DNA from: Eleginops maclovinus
Taxonomy: Eukaryota; Chordata; Actinopteri; Perciformes; Eleginopidae
Assembly: GCF_036324505.1 (NCBI RefSeq)
Contig: NC_086349.1
Location: 20,374,247-20,438,246, forward strand
Reading direction: 5' to 3'
Length of the DNA stretch: 64,000 bases
This document shows positions 33,565 through 44,242 of the stretch, in pieces. A program made the translations under genes and the position numbers. The notes below the pieces were generated by a model. That model made no database searches, was not told the DNA's origin, and worked only from the letters and a program-made list of their open reading frames with translations. The stretch's first letter is position 1. Every line of letters begins with the position of its first letter.

Positions 33565-33760
33565 TTGCCTCCTCCACTCCTCCCTTCTGAGTGTCATGTA
33601 TGTTGGAGATCTCAGCTGTTTGCTCGCACTCGCTGCAGACACGGCTTCACCTCTAGAGGGCGTGCCGAGTTACTGAAAGCGGGAATGAGAGAGGAGTGTG
33701 AGCAGCGGCGCGCCTGGGCTGGGGAGAGTTGCGTCAAACCAGCCAAAGTTAAACAGCATG
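33565..33760. other. Isolated CpG-rich patch between cacnb3 and adcy6
   Basis: This 200-base stretch has several CpGs (including GGCGCGCC) in an otherwise AT-rich spacer. It might be a distal regulatory element or a remnant promoter. No exon structure is evident; it would need chromatin or expression data. Confidence 0.25.
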
Positions 33761-34719
33761 ACACCGGGAATGACTGCAATTTCAATTCAAAATAAAAGCT
33801 TAAAAGTGAGGGTTGATTTTCGATGAACAGAACATGCATTGCATACTAAACGGGTTATCCAAAGTTTTAATAACATACTGAGAGAAAGGCCTGTTTTAAA
33901 AAAATGTTTTTTTAAAGGATGAGGATTATTTTGACTCTCAGGCAAATTCAATTTAGCTGGAAACCATTTATGTGTTAATAGTATGAAGATAAAACCCAGA
34001 AAGTTCACTGGACTGTCAATTTATTATCATTCTTGGGAAAATGTCACTTCCATAAAACCATGTCCTCATGGTTTTCGATTTAGGAGGTAAATGTTTGTTT
34101 TACTCAACAGTATGATTTAACAGTAATTTCACTTACTTGCCTAGCTTTTGTGTAAAGTTAATATTTGATCATGTTGTGTTTTTAACTTTTTTCTCTTTTA
34201 TTCATAACAGTTATGTTATGATCTGCTAGCAGCCGATAGAGAGTAGAGTAATGCCTGTCATTTTTTTCAGTTTTACCTTAATGTCACATGTTGTAAATGT
34301 TGATATCCACAACAAATAGAGTTGAAAGAATACTTTGAGCTACTATTATTTGGTTTCATTGAATTCAGCCAATTTATTTGATGTATATATTTTAGGTTGG
34401 GAATAATGATCTCGATATTCCCTTACAATTGTACGCTAAAGGAAAGCAATGTTTACAAATGTACAAATGTATTTATTTTAGATCAAATATCTATCTTAAT
34501 GTTTTTCTCCTTTTTTATTTATCTTATTTGAAAGCTTGTGCTTATTTATATATATTTATTTATATATTTACAAAAACATATACAGGATAATTGATGAGAA
34601 AGGCTTTTTAAATACACTCAATATTAAAACAGAAGTGGCCTTATGATGATTATATTCAAGTCATTGCCTTTTTTTGTTTTTAATCATATAACAGTTACCA
34701 TATAAATGTCCTGCTATCA

Positions 34720-35040
34720 ATTTATGGTTGGCTACTTCCGCCAACACTGCTGGTTGTAAGTGCTTTAATGTGGAAAACCATAACCGGAAGTGTGGTGTTT
34801 GTATTTCCCCCTTCTTAACAGTGGTGCTTGGAGCGGAGAGGGTCAGGGGGAGGAGAGGAAAGGGAGTGGAGCGAGAAGACGACAGGAGGAGATCCACCAC
34901 AGGGTGACCAATTTCACCGGACCATCCTTGGACAACTATCCTCTACAAATGGTCCTCCAGCCGGCTGTCTGCTCCGACCCACACCGAAACAGGTTGTTTG
35001 CTGCGGTCCTGCCGGGGAACAGAAACAGAAGATGATCACG
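34720..35040 (+). promoter_or_regulatory. adcy6: Probable adcy6 promoter and first untranslated exon
   Basis: Two ETS-type sites occur, ACTTCCGCC near 34734 and ACCGGAAGTG near 34782. They precede a GC-rich stretch that ends at a strong donor (CACG|GTGAGT, 35040/35041). The first adcy6 coding exon begins one base before its ATG after an acceptor, so upstream untranslated exon(s) must exist on this strand, and this is the best-placed candidate. Exon limits on the 5' side are unknown. The link to adcy6 is inferred. Confidence 0.45.
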
Positions 35041-36129
35041 GTGAGTCCGTCTCTCTCACTCTAACTGCTGCTGCACACTGCAGGCCGACATATATTATAT
35101 ATGTTGTCCTGTCACACACACGTCTCAAACGCAGTTGCACCGCTGCCACTTCTCTGTCAATACACCATGTCGGCCTGAGTGAATGACATAGCTTTCAACA
35201 GTTGCTGCAAGGCCCTCCGCTTCAGACTGGTGCTGGTGGCAAAGGATACATGGACAGTACATGTTTTTGCTCTGGCGACAAATAACAACATATCTGTGTG
35301 TGGAGGGAAAAGGGATGAGCTGCATCATTCTGTTTCTTATTACAGCTGACAGTCCCGAGGGGCGTTAATAATAGGCTGCATGTAGAGGCTCGCATCCGAT
35401 CTGATCATAATGATTCAGCTGCAGATCATTTTTCTTAACACAACTTTAAACTTAACCACCTCCATGTCTAACCTACCAATACGAGCACACAGGGTTCGTA
35501 AATGAGGGGCTTTTAGAGTATAATTCACCGCTATATTCTTCCATCAACAGACTGATGCTGAGGAATGTGCGGCAGCAATAACATGTTTATATCAGTTTAT
35601 TTACTCAAGACCAACGTTAGTCAATACCCTTATCTTGCGATATATTGCGTTTCGATGCAGGCTGAAGGACATTGTGCATAAACATTAATCGCTGCAGAGG
35701 CGTGTGTGTGTGTCTTAACTTGGACTACCGGACAAAACTGAATGGTTTATTGGTCCCCGCTATGGTTGTCACATAGGCCACGGTGTTATGTAACACGAAG
35801 CCTACGCTGTTTGAATGCGGGCCCTCTCACACACGGCCTGGCTGTGCATGGCTTTTCTACACCGGATCGTAAACATAGCCTATAATCTGCACATTTTCAC
35901 AAATGATTAAACAAGACAAATCAACGCGTTGCACACTTTTAGATTTTCACCAATTGATTGATCAGTTGTCACCCGGATGACAACTGAGCCATTCAGGGAT
36001 AGATGCATGCACAGCTTTTCTTCCTGAAACAAGCCCACAATGAATGACTTTAAGCTGGCTGATTGTGGCTGTAACGTCAGAGCAGCGGCTGTCCGGTTAA
36101 AAATGTCCCCTAGAAATAGTCAGTCACCC

Positions 36130-36607
36130 CCGCCTTCCCTTCTCCGCTCCTCCTCCCCTATCCTCTCTTAACGCTTGTGGGGGGAAACTGGAGAGAACAG
36201 CCAGGCAACGTGCAAACACACACCGTGCAAACACACACACCGATCGGCTGGCCACACCGCGACGTTTGCAAATGGGCACAGGCTGGTCGACCTTGTGGAG
36301 GGGGGAGGTGGAGTTGGGAGGGGATGAGAGAAGAGGGGAGGTGTGTGTGTGTGTGTGTGAAAGAGGGGGGGGGGGGGTCTGGTTCTCCTTGAATCTTGTC
36401 GATCCGCTGCCAGGGAGGAGGGAAACAGCGTGGACGGATACGTGCCAGAGAAGGCGCATGCAGGCAAGCTATAGCGAGGAAATGCTATTTTTGCTTCAAC
36501 AACACAGCATGCCTCTCCGGTGAAAATGCCGGTCTGGGAGGCGGCTGCTGCGTTGCGTTTGCGTGTCTCTCTGCACTGTGTGGAGCTCCGAGTGTCTGTA
36601 GGCCTGG
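36130..36607 (+). promoter_or_regulatory. GC-rich block, possible alternative adcy6 promoter/exon
   Basis: A CpG-rich region with a G run (about 36366) and a GT run ends in CCTG|GTAAGA (36607/36608), a good donor. It could be an alternative untranslated first exon. Overlapping ORFs on both strands up to 156 codons are typical of stop-poor GC-rich DNA and show no family resemblance. Confidence 0.3.
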
Positions 36608-38715
36608 TAAGACCAGCTGGTAGCAGTTTCTGAGGCATATGTTGACGTTTAATTCAAACACAACGAGAATGACAGCAATACTATACTTTTATATTATGAG
36701 TGCTGTAGGCTATTTAAATAATAATATTGTAGATACATATAATAGAGGTGCATACTATATAAATGTAACCAGGTCAGCATTAACCTACAATTAAATTACC
36801 CAAAAAAGCCCACTTTCAGTCCCTAGAGACCTATAGCGGAAAGGTAGTATATATGTTCTGCCAGGACTATAATCACAACAACAATGCAGTCTCAAAAAGT
36901 GGGATGCACCATTTTAATTCCCCCCGCCCTAGCTTACTGTAATAATTGGAGGCATTACTGATTGGTCCTGCTGCTCATAGGCCCAAGGGCCCAACATGTC
37001 ATGGGCCCCCCTTTGCCTTTACCCACAATATAACACTTTTCCAGACACATACCACCTAAAAGAAAGTCATGAGAAAGAAACGTAAGAAAGATCAAACATA
37101 AAATACAGATGCAAAAAACTACAAAGACACACACCTAGCCTTTTCCGACTTGAAAAAAACAAAAACTTTTTACACTGGGCACTGTCGTACTGCCAGTAGG
37201 GATGTGTACATTGATAACAGGGGACTTGAGCACGTAAATACATTATTCTTTCTCTGAAAAAAAAGTCCAGGAGTTTTTTTCCAGTGCTCCCCTGCAGCAC
37301 TATATGGAAACGCAAGCGCTCCCAGCACAATGTGTCACATGGCCTTCTTAATTTATCTTAACTCATAATATAAACAAAGATATCTGTACTTAGCGAGTAC
37401 AAACCAAACATTGGAATTAGTGCTGTCGCCTGTCAGTGTGCAACTTAAAAGATAATGTTGAAGTAAAAAGAAAACATCCATGCAACAGTCCACGCCCGCC
37501 GTCAGCTTCCCTGGACTACTGGCCGTTCTGTGATTCTCCGGAACTCACAGATGGCCCCAATCCGCCACCCTGCTAACAATCGGCTCACAACCACAACACA
37601 AAGAGGTTAACAACTATAAAGATTGGGTTTATTGCTGCAATGTAGAAGCGGCGGCGGGGCCTTGTGCTTGTCTGTCCCCGGTGGCCCATTGTCTCATAAT
37701 CTGCCCATGTCATTACAGATTCCTAATCTGATACCAGTGCTCTCTTTTCCCCAACTTTGCACACTGTATAACTCGCCGTGGTGTCACTCTCTTGTCAGGT
37801 AACATGAAGCTTGGCGTTGCTATGGCTCTAAAAACAAAGTCAGCAGCCTACCATGACTGAATATATGTAGCTAATGATAGTAAGACAGAACAGCTTTTAA
37901 ATTAAGATCAGGTTGTCTTTTTCAGGGCTGTATCAGCTTAGTCCATCTCTACTCTTACAAAATGAACTTCATACATTTAAGGTCACACATCAAGGCAAGA
38001 GGTAACCAGAAACTTCCATAAAGCATAGTATATCTAACGTTCATACATTGATGCATTTTACATAAACTGAAGTTAAACATTGTATATATAAACCAACTAT
38101 AATATCTGTCGAATCCAAATGACAGTGATGTCCAGAGTCTTTCGTATATATTTTATCCAGCAACAGCATGGATACACGTATCTCGTATGTGATGCATTAT
38201 ATAAACTAAACGGGAAGTCACTTTATTTTCTAATCATTTCTAAACAATTTTTGGTTCAACGCTGCAGGGCCCACAGATCCTGTCATGCTGTGTTTCCTGA
38301 TACTGTCTTGATATTTGTCTTGACAGTGTTCTGCTGTCCGGTGGCATTTATCTGTATTTATTACTTGCCTTTTATCATTGATTGTTATTGTAAACAGAGC
38401 TTGAAAGTGTCACTCTTCCTTTTCAGTCCAACTGACTCTAAAGTAATGTGTATTTTGTGTTTATACCAGAGGGTTTGTTTTTGTACTGGGGTCAAATCAA
38501 GCAAGTTGTGGTTCACCTTTAAAAAAAAAACAACGCTCTAGCTATTTTGGGTCCTTTCCTCCCCCATCGTGTCGAAAGAAGCTTGTCTTTCTCCTATGAA
38601 TCTGTCTGTTTTTATCTCAAGTGCGTCCGGTTATGCAGGAAATGGGAATCATGTGAATTTAGCTGACACTCATGTCTTTTATATCCTGTCACATCTGGAC
38701 AAAAGTGACCTTAAA

Positions 38716-38930
38716 TGCTACAACTAAAGATTATTTTCCATATTGATTTAACCTGCTTATAATTTTCTGGTTTAATCAATGTTTCAATATTTTCTGACAT
38801 TTTATAGACCATACAATGGTATGGTCTATAAAATGTCAGAAAATATTGAAACATGTCAAAGTCCAATATATGTTTGAGCCACAACATCATGACGAATTGT
38901 TTCATGCATTGGCTTTTATATAATCTTCTG
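38716..38930. repeat. Copy of a teleost dispersed repeat containing a perfect hairpin
   Basis: The phrases GCTACAACTAAAGATTATTT and GGTCTATAAAATGTCAGAAA belong to a dispersed repeat I recognise from teleost genomes (ancestral form starts like GGGCTGCAACTAACGATTA). A further relative lies at 49245-49600. This copy is unusual because part of it is duplicated head to head. Confidence 0.5.
38779..38854. repeat. Perfect 36-bp inverted repeat with 4-base loop
   Basis: Arm 38779-38814 is exactly complementary to 38819-38854, with AATG between, and complementarity stops abruptly at both outer edges. RNA from either strand would fold into an uninterrupted 36-bp stem. It lies 100 bases upstream of the acceptor of the candidate adcy6 leader exon. 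Confidence 0.95.
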
Positions 38931-38954
38931 TATGTGTTTTGATTCTTCCTGTAG

Positions 38955-39215
38955 TCCCAGCAGGAGCCGTGGAGATAGGCCTAGCTGCAGAGGTTGGACT
39001 TCTCATTCACCTCGGTCTCTGATCACGGGCCCTGGCACAAACATCTGGAGGTTCGTGAAGCGCCTGGTTGACCTCATCCAGTCAATCCCATTCTGCGGCC
39101 CTGCAGTGTGGCCTCTACAAACCCCTCCTCACTACTTCTAAATATTGTCCACGGGGATAAATGAGTGAACCGGAAGCAAAGGAAAGGGCTGGGACATGTA
39201 CCAGAACCCCAACAG
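38955..39215 (+). other. adcy6: Candidate untranslated internal exon of adcy6
   Basis: It is flanked by a pyrimidine-rich acceptor (TTCTTCCTGTAG, ending 38954) and a good donor (CAACAG|GTAAATG, 39215/39216). It is richer in GC than its surroundings and lies about 700 bases before the first coding exon. It has stops in the frame that would join the coding exon, so it would be leader. Evidence is splice-site quality, composition and position only. Confidence 0.35.
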
Positions 39216-39510
39216 GTAAATGTACTACGCCAACACATGTATAGAGGAGGAAATGCTTCTCCCACATGGTAATCAGTTTGGGTAGGAGTGCTTCCTGGAC
39301 TGAATATGAGTTTGTTTGAGGGGCTCTTTGGTGAAGGATACATGTGTAGGCAAAATCACATAAAGGACTCAAAGGCAGTCTCCATCCAAAAAGAGTGCCT
39401 TGGATTGTTCTTGTGATTTTTAATGGTATAAGTATCCCCATTAGCTGGAGTACTGCAGAAGCTATTCTTCCTCGGGTTCACAAAAAAGACAATACAACCA
39501 TTACAACTTG

Positions 39511-39511
<1 letters not shown>

Positions 39512-39541
<30 letters not shown>
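39512..39541. repeat. (ATC)10 microsatellite
   Basis: Ten perfect ATC units just upstream of the first adcy6 coding exon. Confidence 0.95.
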
Positions 39542-39543
<2 letters not shown>

Positions 39544-39905
39544 ACAGAATAAACAGGACACAAAACAAAACAAGCTCCTGACATTTCAATAATCAGAACA
39601 TTTGAAGTAGTCCATTTCACTCCAGTACCCAACTCATGACAAATAGCCTGTATTACCCTAGTATTCACATTTGTCAGATTCAGACAGACCCTTCACTTCA
39701 CAAAAAGTTACTTGTGAAAACATTCTGTTTAATTAACATTTTGAATGAATTTCCGATAAATACAAGCAATGAATAATCTGTAGTTAACCAGTAACCCCTC
39801 TGGAAAGTTATGCACTGCAACTACCTTTATTCTGTCTTCACAACTGAGCTCTGCAGTTGTTATCCGTCTTTGACCCGTCCTTGTACTTGTTGCACCTCTC
39901 ACAGA

Positions 39906-40844
39906 ATGTCCTGGTTCAGTGGTTTCCTAGTCGCAAGAGTGGACGACCGCAAGACTGCGTGGGGGGAGCGCAATGGCAAGAAGTCAAAACGGAAGGGAGG
40001 CTCATCTCTCTGCAACCCGCGTTACATGAGCTGTCTGCGGGACCCAGATGCTATGGAGCCCCCCTCTGGAGCCCCCCTCCATCAGCACCACCGTGGAGGG
40101 GTGGCGGGGGCCGTGGGAGGCGGGGGCAACTTCGGCGTCCGTTGTGGATGGCAGGAGGACCACTACGGCAAAAGGGGAGGGGCTCCCGGGGAAGGGGTGG
40201 GGCTGAAATCGGTCGCCTTGGGCTTTGAGGACGGCGAGCTGAAAGGGAGGAAAGGGGGGTGTAACGGAGGGAGCGGGGACATGGGGGACGACGGTCCTAA
40301 CGGCGCAGCAGGAGTGGTGACGGCCGCGGACTGCTGGCTCAGGGTGGTGCAGGTGTTCCAGTCGAAAAAATTCCAGTCCCGCAAACTGGAGCGCCTCTAC
40401 CAGCGGTACTTCTTCAGGCTGAACCAGAGCTCCTTGACAATGCTCATGGGAGTGCTCGTGATCGTGTGCGGCATTATGCTGACCTTCCACTGTGTCCACG
40501 CCGCCCCTCACGTGGCCTACTCCTCAGCACTATCGGTGGCGATGGCGCTCTTCATGGCTCTAATGGTGGTGTGCAATCGCAACGGCTTCCACCAGGATTA
40601 TATGTGGATGGTCAGTTACCTGGTGATCGGAGTCTTACTGTCCGTACAGGTTTTCGGGGTCCTCATGGTGGCCCCTAGGAGCGCCTCTGAAGGGATCTGG
40701 TGGTCCGTGTTCTTCATCTACATCATCTACACTCTGCTGCCTGTGAGGATGAGAGCAGCGGTGCTGAGTGGAGCAGTGCTGTCCATCATTCACGTGGTCA
40801 CCACCTGGCAGATCAATCAGGAAGACCACTTCCTCTGGAAACAG
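39906..40844 (+). CDS. adcy6: Adenylate cyclase type 6, first coding exon (partial gene)
   Basis: Membrane adenylyl cyclase making cAMP from ATP under Gs/Gi control and inhibited by Ca2+. Only the first 313 residues are here; the cytoplasmic catalytic domains lie beyond the right edge. The acceptor CTCTCACAG ends at 39904 and the ATG at 39906 opens MSWFSGFLVARVDDRKTAWG, nearly the same as the ADCY6 start and unlike the much longer ADCY5 N terminus. Residues 20-150 are a Gly-rich cytoplasmic tail including PRYMSCLRD and KSVALGFED. VFQSKKFQSRKLERLYQRYF (150-169) leads into the membrane, followed by five hydrophobic segments at about 176-197, 203-224, 233-255, 264-281 and 283-302, i.e. five of the six helices of the first cassette. 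The donor is AAACAG|GTAGGA (40844/40845), phase 0. An upstream in-frame ATG at 39810 lies in the intron and is not the start. I found no following exon up to 64000. Confidence 0.95.
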
Positions 40845-42333
40845 GTAGGACTGTTGACCTCATCTGACAAATGGCTGGTTTGAATGAACAGTGAACTGTC
40901 TATTTTGACAGTTATAGATCACTTTCTGCCCTCTATCTCTCAGACAGTTTGCTGGCATTTTATCAGACAGTTTTTCTGATAAACGAATTTCAGTTTTCTC
41001 TGATAAAATTATAAATTTCACATTAACTCAAAGACCCTTTGGTTGGCCCACCCCAGTCCAAAGGCACAATGTAATAGCTGAACTTTTTTTGATGGCCTTA
41101 GCGCTGAATATCAATTACTTGCTCGGATCCATTTGATTTTTTTATCTGGCACTTCACTTTTTTTTTTTCCAAATGTGACTAATATCAGAATTCTGTGTGA
41201 TCTGCACTGGACTGAGCCGCATTTGCAAAATATGGAAGCCAAATGTTAACAGTCATGCTTTCTTCAGATAAAGATAGGTTAGGGGAGACGTGTGAACAGC
41301 CTGCGTCAGATGTAAAGATTTGTTACTCTGTCGGACGAAACATTTGTCATTTGAAGACTTAAGAAGTTAAATAATGAGATAAGGGGGGAAGGCCTAACAT
41401 TTTTGTCAACATTTGGAAACATGGAAACATTGAGGTTAAAGTAATTAAATATATCGAAGTAAAAATTGTGGTTCATATGGATGAATTATGACTGATTGAA
41501 CTGGACACATTGTAACGCCTCTGTATCTCCGGGGGCATTTAAAATGTCTCCTCTGTCACACTGTTTATGACAGCTGGTGTTTTACCGTGTGAACTTGCAA
41601 CCCAGCGATACGTTTATATATTGCTCTCCTGTGTTTAGTCACCACGTTGTATCTGCATATTTAAATGTATTCTGGAGCTTATGGGTCTTTCTGTATAGTT
41701 TGTTGTTTGTGCGTCATGCCAAGGACTTCGGCGCTCGCTGAAGGTCAGCAGGCTGAAACGTCTGTACGCGTGTGAGTGTGTGACAGTGGGAGAATACCAT
41801 GATATAAAGCAGTATCACTCAGGTCTCTGTGCTCTCACACAAGGGACGCTTTGTACTTTCCTCCAAGGGTGGGGTGACGAGGGTGAGGCCGACGGTTGCG
41901 GGGGGCGGACGCAGTGTTCGCTTTCTGTAGCTGTTTCACCACTGTCGTCTCCTTGGGGAAAAGTTAGGAGAACATAATGGGAAGACCATCACATGAAAAC
42001 AATAGGGGGATACAGGACTTAATTATGAATCGGTAATCGTCACTGTAATGCCATTACTGTAAGGTATGTGCTCACTATCCTCTCAGCTGGACAACAACAA
42101 CCCAACCAAGTCACTTATACAATTTCTGCTGCTAGGGGATTCTCAATCAAATAAGAACAAAAGACGGACTTTAATGAAGTCGTAAAGTGTGCTCATGGGA
42201 GTTTTTGTCAACCATTGCAGAAGAAAATACATGCCATGACTCACACTGAAAATGTTTTTTATAGTTCATAATAAGTTCTGCAGCCTACGGATGCTCCATA
42301 GTATACACCAAGATGGCAATGTAGCATTGTTGT

Positions 42334-42408
<75 letters not shown>
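42334..42408 (+). repeat. (CAG)25 trinucleotide repeat
   Basis: Twenty-five perfect CAG units, sense with respect to adcy6, deep in its intron. One frame reads as polyalanine and another as polyserine or polyglutamine, but no flanking exon structure supports translation. Confidence 0.97.
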
Positions 42409-42412
<4 letters not shown>

Positions 42413-44242
42413 GCAACAGCTTCAATCTTTCAATTCTTACCTTTCACAATAAAAAAAAATGTATACACTGCTAAAAAAGTTACTTCAATTCACTTGAAGC
42501 ATTTCACTTAAACTGAATTCAACTAAATGATTGTCGTTTTGTGTATTCATGTCATTTAGTTCTGATGAAAAAGCTGCCAGAAATGATAGTTAATATTACG
42601 TTAACGTGCTAACATTGGATGAGCTGACTACCCATACAGCCACCTGTTTGTCAGAAATGAATGCTTTATTACTCTTACTGAGATTAAGTCTTTGACATTG
42701 AAGGACTTGCTCCTACTTTAGGGCATTTTATTAGTCATTTTATTGCAGAAATATTTAATATAATACCCTTTTAAAGACATTTCAAACATTTCTGATGAAA
42801 GTAATGTCATAAGTTCTAGGTTCGTGGGAACTCGGTAACCACTGTGTGCTCTGTAACATCATGCATGATATACGGTTGTACAATCCATCACCGGCTGCAG
42901 CACTGTTTGCCGTCATTAAGTGAATGGATGTCATGAGATAGCTGCGGTGCTGCTTACTCCTCAGGTCGCCTGTGTACATATGTGACCGAGTAAAACGGTA
43001 CCATCCATCACTGCTTCACCCTGTGTGCAAGTATTTCCTCTTTCTCCAATAACTCATTAACCTCACTGAGTTTCTGCTGCTGTCCATATGTACAGATAAT
43101 GATGAAGTTGTGTATGAAGAATGATGGGAATGCAGACCCTCGGACATGTTCGGACTTTTCGTTGTGCTGGCGCTGCAGATTGAAACAGGAAACCGAGAAG
43201 GAATATGTGGAGTTGTGTTGAGCAGTAACTTTTGATGTGCAAACTGGAAAGTGAATACATTTTGGATGCCTGATTTCCCTCCATCATGAGTGAAAGTATT
43301 GGCATTCAAATCTTAAATCAATACTTTTTATGGACCAATGTTTATTCTTTCTGTATTAAGCCAGTATTTCTGTACAGTAGCAGATTTTTTAGCATTTTTT
43401 AAGCATTTTCTAGAATTGGATTCCAGCAGCATTCTTATGTTTTCTGACATGTTTTATACAGAGACATTTCAAACAACTCCAGAACGTTGTGAAGCTCAGA
43501 ACTCAAAATCTATTTTTAACGATTGTTTTGTCTGAAAAAAGTCAGAATTGAGTTGACTATGAATTTGAGCAAAGAAGAAAATGCCAACTCAATTCAAGAC
43601 ATCCACAGCGAATATAAGAAGAAAACAAAACATTAAAAACAAGTTTAACTTACAACTATCATTTTTTCTTGGCCAAAATCACCAGAGTATAATCACTGAA
43701 ATCCCTCACACCTTCTACGTTTACACACATGTTCGTCTCTTGAAATGTCTGGCCCTTAATCCCTTCAAACCTTTAAAACATTCACATTGATCTGGTAGTT
43801 TTCTAAGCTGGATTGCGCTTAGTGTTGCTCTGTGGTTTTTACAGTAGAATCTGGTGTCTGTTCAAAACTTCACTTTGAGTGTCTTATTGTTCATGCACAC
43901 CATACACCACGGTTTATATTGGAATTTGAACCATATTGAACTGCTTTCAAAACAAAACCCAATCCATCAAAACTTTAAAGGTATAGTTCAGATTAGTGTT
44001 GCACGATGTACCGATACTTCAAAAGCACCGCGATTCTTGGAAATTAAAAATGTCACGATTCCTAAATTTATTAGTATCGATACTTCTAGAATGTCCGTGT
44101 TCCATATTTGTAAGAGACATATTTCATGTTGGTGTGTGCAACGCACGCTCGAGTGCCTCCCTATGGACGTCCGTGTTTTTTCTCCTCACGCACGCAGCAA
44201 GAGGCTGCACTGCTGCTGTCATTTAACAAACACTACAGAGAG

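Noticed and set aside
36168..36638. 156-codon minus-strand ORF and overlapping ORFs
   Set aside because: GC-rich promoter-like DNA is poor in stops; no recognisable domain on either strand.
38119..38541. 140-codon plus-strand ORF rich in Phe, Leu and Cys
   Set aside because: No homology recognised, no signal of codon bias; AT-rich intronic sequence upstream of adcy6.
40002..40511. 169-codon antisense ORF across adcy6 exon
   Set aside because: Shadow of the GC-rich sense exon, whose sense frame is clearly the ADCY6 N terminus.
42252..42452. Polyalanine ORF over the CAG tract
   Set aside because: No exon boundaries or conserved flanks; the frame is open only because CAG/GCA/AGC contain no stops.
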